Shown here: positions 25,039-32,552 of the stretch, piece after piece
How the letters are laid out: every line of letters starts with the position of its first letter
How positions within the stretch are numbered: position 1 is the first letter of the stretch
Assembly (NCBI GenBank): GCA_021778515.1
Contig: JAJYCJ010000024.1
Span: forward strand, 1-35,677
DNA from: Acidobacteriota bacterium
Lineage (GTDB): Bacteria > Acidobacteriota > UBA4820 > DSQY01
Direction of reading: 5' to 3'
Length of the DNA stretch: 35,677 nt
Position numbers and translations under genes: made by a program
Notes under the pieces: model-generated
What the model was told of the DNA's origin: nothing
The model's input: only the letters and a program-made list of their open reading frames with translations
Database searches by the model: none

Positions 25039-25047
25039 TGCTATCCT
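25039..25047 (+). promoter_or_regulatory. Putative extended -10 promoter of the peptide-modification operon
   Basis: TGCTATCCT at 25039-25047 fits an extended -10 (TGnTATnnT). Transcription would begin near 25054, immediately before the inverted repeat at 25058-25092. No good -35 is seen. Confidence 0.4.
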
Positions 25048-25057
25048 CGGACGAGCG

Positions 25058-25092
25058 CCGGAGCGAGCCGGATTCGAGCCGGCTCGCTCCGG
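25058..25092 (+). promoter_or_regulatory. Perfect 14-bp inverted repeat in the leader of the peptide-modification operon
   Basis: CCGGAGCGAGCCGG (25058-25071) and CCGGCTCGCTCCGG (25079-25092) are exact reverse complements around a seven-base ATTCGAG centre. It could be a leader hairpin (attenuator or stabiliser) or an operator. It is followed by AAGAAAGG, not T's, so it is not an ordinary terminator. Confidence 0.65.
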
Positions 25093-25152
25093 AAGAAAGG
25101 CCTCCGGTTGGATGTTGTTGGCCACGTGGGGAAAGCCTTGAGGGAGCTGAGG

Positions 25153-26040
25153 GTGGACCACCTACCAAGCTTCGGACATTTCAGGGATCTGCCTCGTCCG
25201 ATGGGATCAGGGGGATTCTCCCTGTCCATTGCGGAGCTCTGCGTGCGCTTCGAGGGATTGGACCCGGATTTGCTCGAATCGGCCCGGGGCCGTTACGGCC
25301 CCTTCCTCTGCGAGGAGCAGCCCCAACACACCGTGACTCTGTATCCCGGGGCCGCCGCCTACTTGGATCCGGCCGCGGATCACTTCCTTCGCGTGCTGGA
25401 ATGCCCGATTGAGGGGGCGCGGCTCTACCTCTCCACGGACTTCGCGGCATTGTGGGCCGACGGAACCGAGACGGGCATCCTGAGGGTATCGAGTCCCGAA
25501 GACAGCGAGGCCACCCTCCGCGCGATGGAAAACTATTTGCGGTGGGTGACAGCGGGCCTGGCCCTGCGCCGCGAGGCCTTCGTACTCCACGCCGCGGGCC
25601 TGGTTCGAGATGGTAAGGCCTACGTCTTTTTCGGCCCTTCGGGCGCCGGCAAATCCACCGTCGCCGCTTTGAGCCCGGGATGCGGCCTCCTCTCAGACGA
25701 CCTCGTCCTCCTGCTGCGGCGGGAGGACCGCTGGATGGCCGCCGCAACACCATTCAAGGGCACCCTCTCCCAATCGGCGAAGAAAGCGGGGACGTTTCCT
25801 CTGGAGGGTCTCTTCCGCCTCGTGCAGGCTCCTCGGCATGCATCGAAGATTCTGACTTCTGCTCGAGGCTTGGCCACCCTCCTGGCGAGCTGCCCCTTCA
25901 TCACCGACCCCGCCGCCCGCCACGACAGGCTGATGCCTCTTGCGGCGGACTGTTGCCGCCAGACGGGCGTTCAGGAACTACAGTTCGCGAAGGATCCGGG
26001 GTTCTGGGAATCCATCGCCGGAGAGAAGCGAGATGGCTAG
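25153..26040 (+). CDS. HprK-like serine kinase-type protein of a RiPP cassette
   Basis: A 295-residue protein related to the C-terminal kinase domain of HPr kinase/phosphorylase. The Walker A loop is GPSGAGKST (161-169 from this start), preceded by LHAAGLVRDGKAYVFF. The second HprK signature is LLSDDLVLL (D182-D183). A less conserved N-terminal half (about 20-130) is typical of the HprK-like proteins found beside peptide-modifying genes. The start is uncertain: the open frame reaches 24991. I chose the GTG at 25153 because AGGGAG lies six bases upstream; an ATG at 25201 also fits homology. It overlaps the next gene by eight bases. Related kinases in lasso-peptide clusters phosphorylate the peptide; here it may phosphorylate Ser or Thr of the peptide at 27491 (inferred). 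Confidence 0.8.
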   Translation: MDHLPSFGHFRDLPRPMGSGGFSLSIAELCVRFEGLDPDLLESARGRYGPFLCEEQPQHTVTLYPGAAAYLDPAADHFLRVLECPIEGARLYLSTDFAALWADGTETGILRVSSPEDSEATLRAMENYLRWVTAGLALRREAFVLHAAGLVRDGKAYVFFGPSGAGKSTVAALSPGCGLLSDDLVLLLRREDRWMAAATPFKGTLSQSAKKAGTFPLEGLFRLVQAPRHASKILTSARGLATLLASCPFITDPAARHDRLMPLAADCCRQTGVQELQFAKDPGFWESIAGEKRDG

Positions 26041-26305
26041 CCCCGAGAACTTCAAACGAAATCCCGACGTCTCCTGGCGCACCATCGAGGGGCAGTCGGT
26101 CCTCGTCTTCAACCGCGAGGGAGAGATCCAGGTCCTCAATGAAGTCGGCACTTACGTCTGGGAGCACATGGGCGAACCCATCGAGATCATGGCGCGAGGA
26201 ATCGCGTCGGAATATGATGTTTCCGAGGAGGAAGCCTTGAAAGATGTGGAGGCCTTCCTCGAAGAGCTCAAGGGATCCGGAGCTATTCTCCCTGCGGAGG
26301 AGTGA
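26033..26305 (+). CDS. PqqD-like RiPP recognition protein
   Basis: A 90-residue protein of the PqqD family, whose winged-helix RRE fold binds the leader of a ribosomal precursor peptide and presents it to a radical SAM enzyme. It has the typical spacing: FKRNPDVSWRTIEGQSVLVF, then an EIQVLNEVGTYVWEHM segment (family xxLNxxgxxiWxxl), an ASEYDVSEEEALKDVEAFLEEL helix and GAIL. The start overlaps the kinase stop (ATGGCTAG) with GGAGAG upstream, so the two are coupled. The radical SAM gene starts one base after this stop. The tight order kinase, PqqD, radical SAM supports a peptide-modifying cassette. Confidence 0.88.
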   Translation: MASPENFKRNPDVSWRTIEGQSVLVFNREGEIQVLNEVGTYVWEHMGEPIEIMARGIASEYDVSEEEALKDVEAFLEELKGSGAILPAEE

Positions 26306-26306
26306 G

Positions 26307-27410
26307 TTGGACACGCCCCTCTCTCTGCTTCTCAATCGAGCCATGGGGAAGGCCCATCCCGTCTACGCCTCCATGGAACTCACCTACACCTGTAACTTGG
26401 CTTGCCGATTCTGCTATAACCCGGTCCAGCGCAAGAACCAACCGAGGACCATTCCTCCACCCGCGCCCTCCGGCGAGCCGCTCCGCTTCGAGGAGATCAT
26501 CCGGCTGCTGGACGACCTTCGGGAGATGGGCGTTCTCTACCTTACCCTAACCGGCGGCGAACCCATCCTCCACCCCGATTTCTGGGCCATTGCCTACGCC
26601 GCGAAGGAGCGCTCCTTTGCGCTGAGAGTCTTCACCAACGGCGCCAGTCTGACGGAGCGGACTGTGGAACGCCTCGCCCATCTTGCACCCAACTGCCTGG
26701 AGATGTCCCTCCACGGGGCCACTCCCGGCACGGCCGAAGCGCTCACCCAGACCAAGGGCTCCTTCGAACGCCAGATTCGCGCACTGGAATGGCTCCGCGC
26801 CCGTGATCTCAGAGTCTTTCTTAAGGTCGTAGTGACCCGTCTCGTGGAACACGAATTGGAGACCATCAAGGCCATCGGGAGCCGGTTCGGGTACCCCGTT
26901 TTCTATGATCCGGTCCTGACTCCCTCGGACGACGGTCAGGAGTACCCTCTCGAATTGAAACCCTCGGATGAGGCCATCCAGCGGCTCTACAGCGCCTCCG
27001 GCCTCAACATCGGCAACTCACCCTTCGAACGCGAGCCGGGTCAGTATCACTGCGGAGTGGGCTCGGGGACCATTGCCGTCGATCCATACGGCAACATTTA
27101 CCCGTGTGTGCAATGGAAGGAACCCGTGGGGAACGTCCGCCATGGCTCTCTTCGTGAGATGTGGGAGCACGCTCCGCTCCTGGAGCAGGTTCGCGCCGTG
27201 AGCCGCGCTCTCCCAACACAGCTGATGACTAGCGTGAGAGACCAAGCTTACTGCTTCCACTGCCCTGGCTTGGCACGTCTTCAGACTGGGGATCCCAGCA
27301 AGCCCTACACACAAGCTCTTCGCGTCGCGCGGATACGGCGCGAAGTGGCTGAAAAGGAGATACCTCTTAACGGGATTGAAACCGTGAGTGCGGCTGCGCA
27401 CTCGGATTGA
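26307..27410 (+). CDS. Radical SAM/SPASM peptide-modifying enzyme
   Basis: A 367-residue radical S-adenosylmethionine enzyme. The cluster motif is CNLACRFC (C29, C33, C36) after MELTYTC-like bases. The SAM-binding GGE follows (LTLTGGEPILHPDF). The C-terminal region has SPASM-type cysteines: HCGVGSGTIAVDPYGNIYPCVQW (C249, C267) with VGNVRHGSLREMW, then YCFHCPG (C316, C319), suggesting at least one auxiliary cluster. Such enzymes install thioether, C-C or other crosslinks on RiPP precursors. The start is a TTG at 26307, seven bases after GGAGG and right after the PqqD-like gene's TGA; the open frame reaches back to 26244, and an ATG lies at 26343. The substrate is most likely the peptide encoded at 27491, but the chemistry cannot be read from sequence. 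Confidence 0.88.
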   Translation: MDTPLSLLLNRAMGKAHPVYASMELTYTCNLACRFCYNPVQRKNQPRTIPPPAPSGEPLRFEEIIRLLDDLREMGVLYLTLTGGEPILHPDFWAIAYAAKERSFALRVFTNGASLTERTVERLAHLAPNCLEMSLHGATPGTAEALTQTKGSFERQIRALEWLRARDLRVFLKVVVTRLVEHELETIKAIGSRFGYPVFYDPVLTPSDDGQEYPLELKPSDEAIQRLYSASGLNIGNSPFEREPGQYHCGVGSGTIAVDPYGNIYPCVQWKEPVGNVRHGSLREMWEHAPLLEQVRAVSRALPTQLMTSVRDQAYCFHCPGLARLQTGDPSKPYTQALRVARIRREVAEKEIPLNGIETVSAAAHSD

Positions 27411-27415
27411 CTTAT

Positions 27416-27448
27416 TCTCCCCTCCTTCATAATTTTAGGGAGGAGAGG
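27416..27448 (+). promoter_or_regulatory. Imperfect hairpin before the precursor gene
   Basis: TCTCCCCTCC-type and AGGGAGGAGAGG-type arms surround an AT-rich TTCATAATTTT loop. It could stabilise the precursor message or limit read-through from the enzyme genes; precursor transcripts often need to exceed those of the enzymes. Evidence is base pairing only. Confidence 0.35.
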
Positions 27449-27490
27449 AATCGTCTGGGCCACGTGGGGCCCGAAGAGGAAAACCGAGGA

Positions 27491-27613
27491 ATGGGTAACT
27501 GTAAAAAGCCTTATGAGAAACCTGCCGTCGTGTACCGAGAGAAGATCGAAGCCCGAGCCGGCACGTGCAGCAAAGCTGACCAGCTTACGTGTTCGTCAGG
27601 AGCTGTGAGCTAA
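27491..27613 (+). CDS. Candidate RiPP precursor peptide
   Basis: A 40-residue peptide, Lys/Glu-rich at the N-terminus (KKPYEKPAVVYREKIEARAG, about 5-24), then a Ser/Thr/Cys-rich tail (TCSKADQLTCSSGAVS, 25-40). Cysteines are at 4, 26 and 34; Ser at 27, 35, 36 and 40. The KPYEKPxV leader followed by an (A)xAGxC junction resembles short peptides recalled beside PqqD/radical SAM genes in other bacteria (recall, not searched). The open frame extends to 27407, but GAGGA lies before the ATG at 27491. Two cysteines in the tail are plausible crosslink sites; the serines are possible kinase targets. A hairpin-like stretch (27416-27448) lies in the 80-base gap after the radical SAM gene. Function is inferred from context. 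Confidence 0.75.
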   Translation: MGNCKKPYEKPAVVYREKIEARAGTCSKADQLTCSSGAVS

Positions 27614-27671
27614 CACGCTCAATCTCGATGAACTCCATGGCTTTCCTAAGCCGGTCAGGAAGCAGGTTGTT

Positions 27672-30600
27672 ATGAAACCGTTGAGGCGTTCTAGTGCTTC
27701 ACCGTTAGCATCCGGCTGGGTCAGGCTCTCCTTGCGGGCGGCAGGGTTTGTAGCCTTAGCATTTCTGCTAAGCTCTTCCTGCTCTATGTGGGGTTCTGCG
27801 GCTGTCCTGACACACCGGATCTTAGTCCGATGGTCTCCCTCTCCCTCCCAGATAGCGGCCTGGAAAGCGCGCTTCGCCGAGGAACCTTCCCGACCTGCGC
27901 CAGAGGTCTCGCTTAAAGTGGCTCTCCCGCCTGATGCCACCTCGTGCAGAATTAGTGTCCAAAGCTGTATGTGGCTGACTCTGCAGCTAGCGCCGACGCC
28001 CGCCTTCAGCGGACCTGAGATCCGTTTGGGGGCGCGCGGCACTTGGCACGGCATCTCCTATCAAGAGATAGTGGTGCGCCCCGTCAGGCCGGCCAGAGGA
28101 TCTCGCCCCGCGCAGCTTCTTCAAGGGCTCTCCATTGTTCTTCACTATGTTAGCACCAGCGGGAGAAGCGAAAGCCGCTCCTTGAACGCCACAAGCCTTC
28201 CCCCGGAGGCATCTCTTTTCGTGAATCCTGCCCAGGCAGCTCTTTTCGCCAGAGTCTCCGGTTCGTTGACTGGTGAAGCGGTGGCTGCGGGGACACCAAA
28301 AAGCCTGCCTCCCCGACTGCGGATCTCCGTAAGTCGAGATGGCATCTACCGTCTGGATTCCTCCTTCCTGTCGAGCGCCGGGTTGGACCTCGTAGGCGCG
28401 CCCCTGAGTTCGATTCACCTCATGAGCAGAGGGGTTCAACTTCCCTTCTTGGTAGATGGCCCTGCGTCGCTAAACTTCGGGTCACAAAACGCCATCGTCT
28501 TCTACGGCCAACACCTCCACATCACCAACAGACCTCTCTGGCAGGGCGGAGACTTTACCCCTACAAACATGTACTGGCTTTACCTTGATCCGTCCTCCTC
28601 TGGCCTACTGATGGGGAGCGCTCCGGCGACTTCAACCTCGGGCTTCCCGACCGTCACCTCCTTCGAGCAAACCGTTCATGAAGAGGTGAATAATGCCCTG
28701 GACACCGTGGACCACTTTCGTGCCAACGGAGACAACTGGTTCTGGGTTCCTCCCTTTCTGGCTCAGGCTGGAAGTTCCAGTCCGCCTTACACCTATTCCG
28801 CCGTTCTGCCTCACGCCCTTGGAGGAGCGGCCACTCTCACCGCCGTCATTGCAGGAGCGAGCACAGGGGACCACGCCATCAATGCACAGCTCAACGGCCA
28901 AAATCTTGCTTCAGGCGGAACGCCTTGGAGCGGCAAAGCCCTTACGACTCAGCAGTGGAGCTTTTCTTCGGGTGCAGTACCGGGGACTAACACCGTCACC
29001 TTCTCGCTACCCGGGTTTCCTTCGGAAATGGACTTTCAGGCCCTAGATTATTTTGAAGTCACTTTTGCGAGAACCTTTTCCGCCGATGCGAACTCTCTCC
29101 TCTTCACGGACGCGAACGCCAACGCGCAGTACAGCTCCTCCGGTTATTCGGCGGCTCCATACATCCTGGATCTTTCCCAGTCGGACAGCGCCACGGGTCT
29201 CTATCTTCCCGTTCTCTTGACCGGCGCCACCTTCTCTAGCGGCACGGTGACCTTCCAGATGCCGCAGAATCCCAACGTGTCGGGCCGGACGGTGGCCATT
29301 TCTTCGGCGCCCCTCCTGCCCGATTCGGCCGCCATGTCGAGCGGAGTGGACCTGGCTTCGCCCCAGCAGGGTTGCGACCTTTTGATCATCACCCATCCCT
29401 TCTTCCACCCCACTGGCCAGGACCAGATCTGGCAGGCTTTCCTGGCAAGGCGGGAAGCCCAGATGTCGGTTCGGGTCGTGGACATCCAGGACATCTACGA
29501 CAACTTTTCCTATGGGATCTTTGATCCGACGGCGATCCACAGCTTCATTCAGTCGGTGGCCGCCAACTGGAGCCCGGTCCCCAAGTACCTGTTGCTGATC
29601 GGCGACGGGACCTACGACTATTACAACTACAAGCAGGACCCGACCATCCAGAACTGGGTCCCGACCATGATGTTCGACGACTTGGGCGACAGTACCTACA
29701 TGGGCCGCTACCCTTCGGACGCTTGGTACGCCGACGTGAACGGGGACGGCTACCCGGATATGGCCGTGGGGCGCATGCCCGCGCGCAGCTACGCCCAGCT
29801 CGCGGGCATGCTCACCAAGATCATGGCCTACGAGGATCAGACCCTGCAGGGCTCCTGGTACAAGACGGGCCTCTTCGTGGCGGACACCTGGACGCAACCC
29901 TGGGAGCAGGTCTTCGAGACCTTCAACAACCAGCTTCAGGCCACCTACATGCAGGCGCCCTGGCAGACGCAGCACGTCTACTTCCACGACCCGCCCTACA
30001 ACGGCACGGATGCCGACGCCTGCGCCTCCGACATCCGGACCGACTGGCCCGGCTCCGCCATCGTCCACTACGACGGCCACAGCGGTGTAGGTTTCTACGG
30101 GAAGAATTGCGACATTTTCGGCTCCCTTCCCCTGAATTTGGCGAATTGCCGGACGGGCTCGGCGAGCGATACGGACGTCAGCCTTCTCGCACCCATCACC
30201 CTCCCGCCTTCGTCGCCCTTCGCCCCCCTGCCTTTCGTTTTGAACGCCGGCTGTTACAGCTCGGCCTTCGACGAGCCGGGAGACCCCTGCCTGATGGAGG
30301 CGCTCCTGGACCGCCCCGACGGGGGCGACGTCGGCTCCACGGGCTTCTCCACCATCGCCTATCCCGACGAGGAGGAGACCTTCAACTCCTCCATTTTCGA
30401 CCTGGCCTTCCTCACACCGAAGGTGCGGACCCTGGGCGACCTGGTCGACGCGGGCCGATTTTCCCTTCCCTCCACCGACGCCCGCAGCGTCATGGGCAAC
30501 ATCCTCCTGGGCGATCCGACCCTCCGCCTGAGACTGCCCGCGCCGGCGCCGCCGACCCAGCTTTCAGCCACGCCCGGCGACGCCTCGGTGGCGCTCGCCT

Positions 30601-31865
30601 GGTCGGCCCCGGCCACCGCTGTCGCGAGCTACAACCTGTACAGGAGCCAGGACGGCGGCGCCACCTGGGCTCTCGTCTCGGGGGCCAACCTCGGGGCCAG
30701 CAGCACCGCCTATACGGACACCGGCCTCACCAATGGCGCCACCTACAGCTACTACATCACCACCCTGGACTCGGGGGGCTTCGAGGGGGCACCGAGCAAC
30801 ATTGCGTCGGCTACGCCCGGTGCGCCACCCTGCACGCTGGCCTGCACCGCGTCCGTGCCCACCAGTGCGGCGGTCAACCAGACCTTAGCCTTCTCGGCCA
30901 CCGCCACCCCCTCCAACTGCTCCTCCTCGACGGTCACCTACGACTGGGGCTTCGGTGACGGCTCGCCCCATTCCTCCAGCCAGAATCCGACCCACGCCTA
31001 CACTTCGGCCGGGACCTACACCTGGACCATGACGGCCTCCGACTCGGGGGCCACGTGCACCCAATCCGGGACCGTCCAGGTGGATGCCTGCTCTCTGACC
31101 TGCTCCGCCACCGTGCCCCCCTCGGGAACAGCGGGCGTTCCCCTGACCTTCGTCGCCGCGTCGGCCTCCGACTGCACGGCCGGCCCAACCTTCCAGTGGG
31201 ACTTCGGGGACGGAACCGGTGGTGCGCAGGGATCCATCGTCTCCCACGCCTACGCGCAGGGCGGAACCTACCGGTGGACGCTGACCGTGACGGCGGGAGG
31301 GCAGACCTGTTCACAGAGCGGTGCGGTGACCGTGTGTTCGATCACCTGTTCGGCGAGCGTCCCGTCCCGAGGCCAAACCGGCGGAGCCGTGAGTTTCTCC
31401 GCCACGGCATCGCTGGGGGCGGGATGCCCGGGCAGCCCCATCTTCACCTGGATCTTCGGCGATGGGAGCCAAGCCTCTGGAGCCTCCACCACGCACACGT
31501 ACGCCTCCTCCGGCACCTACACTTGGCTGCTGACCGCTTCGGCGGATGGCCTGACCTGCTCCCAGGAGGGCTCCATCACCGTCGTGGACCCGCCCGTCAT
31601 CACTTCGGTGGGCAAGGCCTCTCCTCCTTTCCGGCTGGTCCTCAAGGGTGCTAACCTCCAGGCAGGCGCTCAGGTGAGCATCAATGGGAGCTCATGGGCA
31701 CGGGTCTCCGGGAAGGGGACCGGCAAGCTCGTGCTCAAGGGGAGGGGTCTCAGGGCCCTGTTCCCGGGCGGAATCTTCGTGCCCATTCGCGTGGTCAATC
31801 CGGACGGCGGGGAGGTGACCGTGTCCTACGACCGCCGCTCCAACAGCTGGCATCCCGCCGGTTGA
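27672..31865 (+). CDS. Secreted C25 (gingipain-type) cysteine peptidase with FN3, PKD and TIG-like domains
   Basis: A 1397-residue exported protein. The N-terminus is a signal peptide (hydrophobic stretch about 22-38). The N-terminal C25-associated domain includes PPRLRISVSRDGIYRLDSSFL (about 212-232) and VFYGQHLHI. The peptidase domain has LLIGDGTYDYYNY, then the catalytic His H803 (VHYDGHSG) and the catalytic Cys C861 (NAGCYSSAFDEP). A fibronectin III domain (about 957-1050), three Cys-bearing PKD domains (about 1055-1140, 1145-1225 and 1230-1310, each with FGDGS or FGDGT) and a C-terminal TIG-like domain (about 1315-1397) follow. The TIG-like domain is shared with the PKD protein at 6494-8467. 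The start follows AGGAAGCAGG. It lies 58 bases after the precursor gene and may be co-transcribed. Role in the peptide system is unproven. Its 5' third is less GC-rich than its 3' part. Confidence 0.9.
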   Translation: MKPLRRSSASPLASGWVRLSLRAAGFVALAFLLSSSCSMWGSAAVLTHRILVRWSPSPSQIAAWKARFAEEPSRPAPEVSLKVALPPDATSCRISVQSCMWLTLQLAPTPAFSGPEIRLGARGTWHGISYQEIVVRPVRPARGSRPAQLLQGLSIVLHYVSTSGRSESRSLNATSLPPEASLFVNPAQAALFARVSGSLTGEAVAAGTPKSLPPRLRISVSRDGIYRLDSSFLSSAGLDLVGAPLSSIHLMSRGVQLPFLVDGPASLNFGSQNAIVFYGQHLHITNRPLWQGGDFTPTNMYWLYLDPSSSGLLMGSAPATSTSGFPTVTSFEQTVHEEVNNALDTVDHFRANGDNWFWVPPFLAQAGSSSPPYTYSAVLPHALGGAATLTAVIAGASTGDHAINAQLNGQNLASGGTPWSGKALTTQQWSFSSGAVPGTNTVTFSLPGFPSEMDFQALDYFEVTFARTFSADANSLLFTDANANAQYSSSGYSAAPYILDLSQSDSATGLYLPVLLTGATFSSGTVTFQMPQNPNVSGRTVAISSAPLLPDSAAMSSGVDLASPQQGCDLLIITHPFFHPTGQDQIWQAFLARREAQMSVRVVDIQDIYDNFSYGIFDPTAIHSFIQSVAANWSPVPKYLLLIGDGTYDYYNYKQDPTIQNWVPTMMFDDLGDSTYMGRYPSDAWYADVNGDGYPDMAVGRMPARSYAQLAGMLTKIMAYEDQTLQGSWYKTGLFVADTWTQPWEQVFETFNNQLQATYMQAPWQTQHVYFHDPPYNGTDADACASDIRTDWPGSAIVHYDGHSGVGFYGKNCDIFGSLPLNLANCRTGSASDTDVSLLAPITLPPSSPFAPLPFVLNAGCYSSAFDEPGDPCLMEALLDRPDGGDVGSTGFSTIAYPDEEETFNSSIFDLAFLTPKVRTLGDLVDAGRFSLPSTDARSVMGNILLGDPTLRLRLPAPAPPTQLSATPGDASVALAWSAPATAVASYNLYRSQDGGATWALVSGANLGASSTAYTDTGLTNGATYSYYITTLDSGGFEGAPSNIASATPGAPPCTLACTASVPTSAAVNQTLAFSATATPSNCSSSTVTYDWGFGDGSPHSSSQNPTHAYTSAGTYTWTMTASDSGATCTQSGTVQVDACSLTCSATVPPSGTAGVPLTFVAASASDCTAGPTFQWDFGDGTGGAQGSIVSHAYAQGGTYRWTLTVTAGGQTCSQSGAVTVCSITCSASVPSRGQTGGAVSFSATASLGAGCPGSPIFTWIFGDGSQASGASTTHTYASSGTYTWLLTASADGLTCSQEGSITVVDPPVITSVGKASPPFRLVLKGANLQAGAQVSINGSSWARVSGKGTGKLVLKGRGLRALFPGGIFVPIRVVNPDGGEVTVSYDRRSNSWHPAG

Positions 31866-31937
31866 GCCCGTCCGAAGGGAGGAGGGAATTCGGGTGCACA
31901 GTCATGGCCGGGCCCATCAAGTCCCTTCCGGCTGCTA

Positions 31938-32468
31938 GTGCGCGATCCGGGGGCGGTCCACGCCTGGCTTGCCGCCGCCAAGGCGGGGGATGAGGAGGCC
32001 TTCCGGAGCCTCCTGACTCTCTATTACCCCATTCTTTTTCGACTCGTATTCCAGATGGTTCCGCGCGCCGAGGATGCGGAGGAGATCCTCCAGGACGCCT
32101 TCTACCGCTTCTACCGCGCCCTCGCGAGGGTGCGGGCCGAGGAGGACCCCTTCCCCTTCCTCCGCACCATAGCGGTCAGGACGACCTACAGCTTCCTCAA
32201 GCGCCACCGGCGACAGCCCCTCAGCCTGGAGCAGCTGCCGGAGGAACTGGCGCACCTGCCCGTGCAGGAGCTTCAGGTGGAGGTCGCCACCCTGTACCGA
32301 TGGGCCGAGAGACTCCCACCCCAGCAGCGGATGGTCTTTCTTCTGAGGGACGTTCTGGGCGTGGAAGACGCCGCCATCGCCGGCATGCTCGGCATTCGGG
32401 AACCCACCGTGCGCCGTCACGCATCGCTGGCGCGGGAGGCCTTCAAGCGGGACTTCGGTTCACTCTAG
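31938..32468 (+). CDS. ECF-type RNA polymerase sigma factor
   Basis: A 176-residue sigma-70 family protein with region 2 (AWLAAAKAGDEEAFRSLLTLYYPILFRLVFQMV ... EDAEEILQDAFYRFYRAL) and region 4 (LPPQQRMVFLLRDVLGVEDAAIAGMLGIREPTVRRHASLAREAF). The two are joined by the usual Ser/Leu-rich linker, with no sigma 1.1 or 3 region. It would direct polymerase to a regulon outside the housekeeping set. The GTG start at 31938 has no good Shine-Dalgarno. Instead, GGGAGGAGGG precedes a GTG at 31894 that opens a 14-codon frame ending TAG at 31936-31938, overlapping the sigma start as TAGTG; coupled translation is possible. No anti-sigma gene lies next to it. It may control the C25 peptidase or the upstream cassette (inferred from position only). 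Confidence 0.85.
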   Translation: MRDPGAVHAWLAAAKAGDEEAFRSLLTLYYPILFRLVFQMVPRAEDAEEILQDAFYRFYRALARVRAEEDPFPFLRTIAVRTTYSFLKRHRRQPLSLEQLPEELAHLPVQELQVEVATLYRWAERLPPQQRMVFLLRDVLGVEDAAIAGMLGIREPTVRRHASLAREAFKRDFGSL

Positions 32469-32536
32469 CGGGTGAATCGCCGGCCGCCCGGGCATGGTGA
32501 CGGTGCACGCTCTCCTTTCCATCCGGAGCGGCCTCC

Positions 32537-32552
32537 GAAGCCCTCAGGCTTC
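32537..32552. other. Short palindrome in the intergenic stretch after the sigma-factor gene
   Basis: GAAGCC (32537-32542) and GGCTTC (32547-32552) around CTCA. The gene-free stretch 32469-32740 otherwise shows no gene, repeat or recognised RNA; a T-run is absent, so termination is only a possibility. Confidence 0.3.

Noticed and set aside
24991-25152. N-terminal extension of the HprK-like protein
   Set aside because: It would run through the perfect inverted repeat and has no ribosome site; no family pattern is visible before about 25153-25201.
27628-27675. 15-codon frame ending in ATGA overlap with the C25 peptidase start
   Set aside because: No ribosome site and no sign of selection; the peptidase has its own AGGAAGCAGG. 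Kept out as probable chance.
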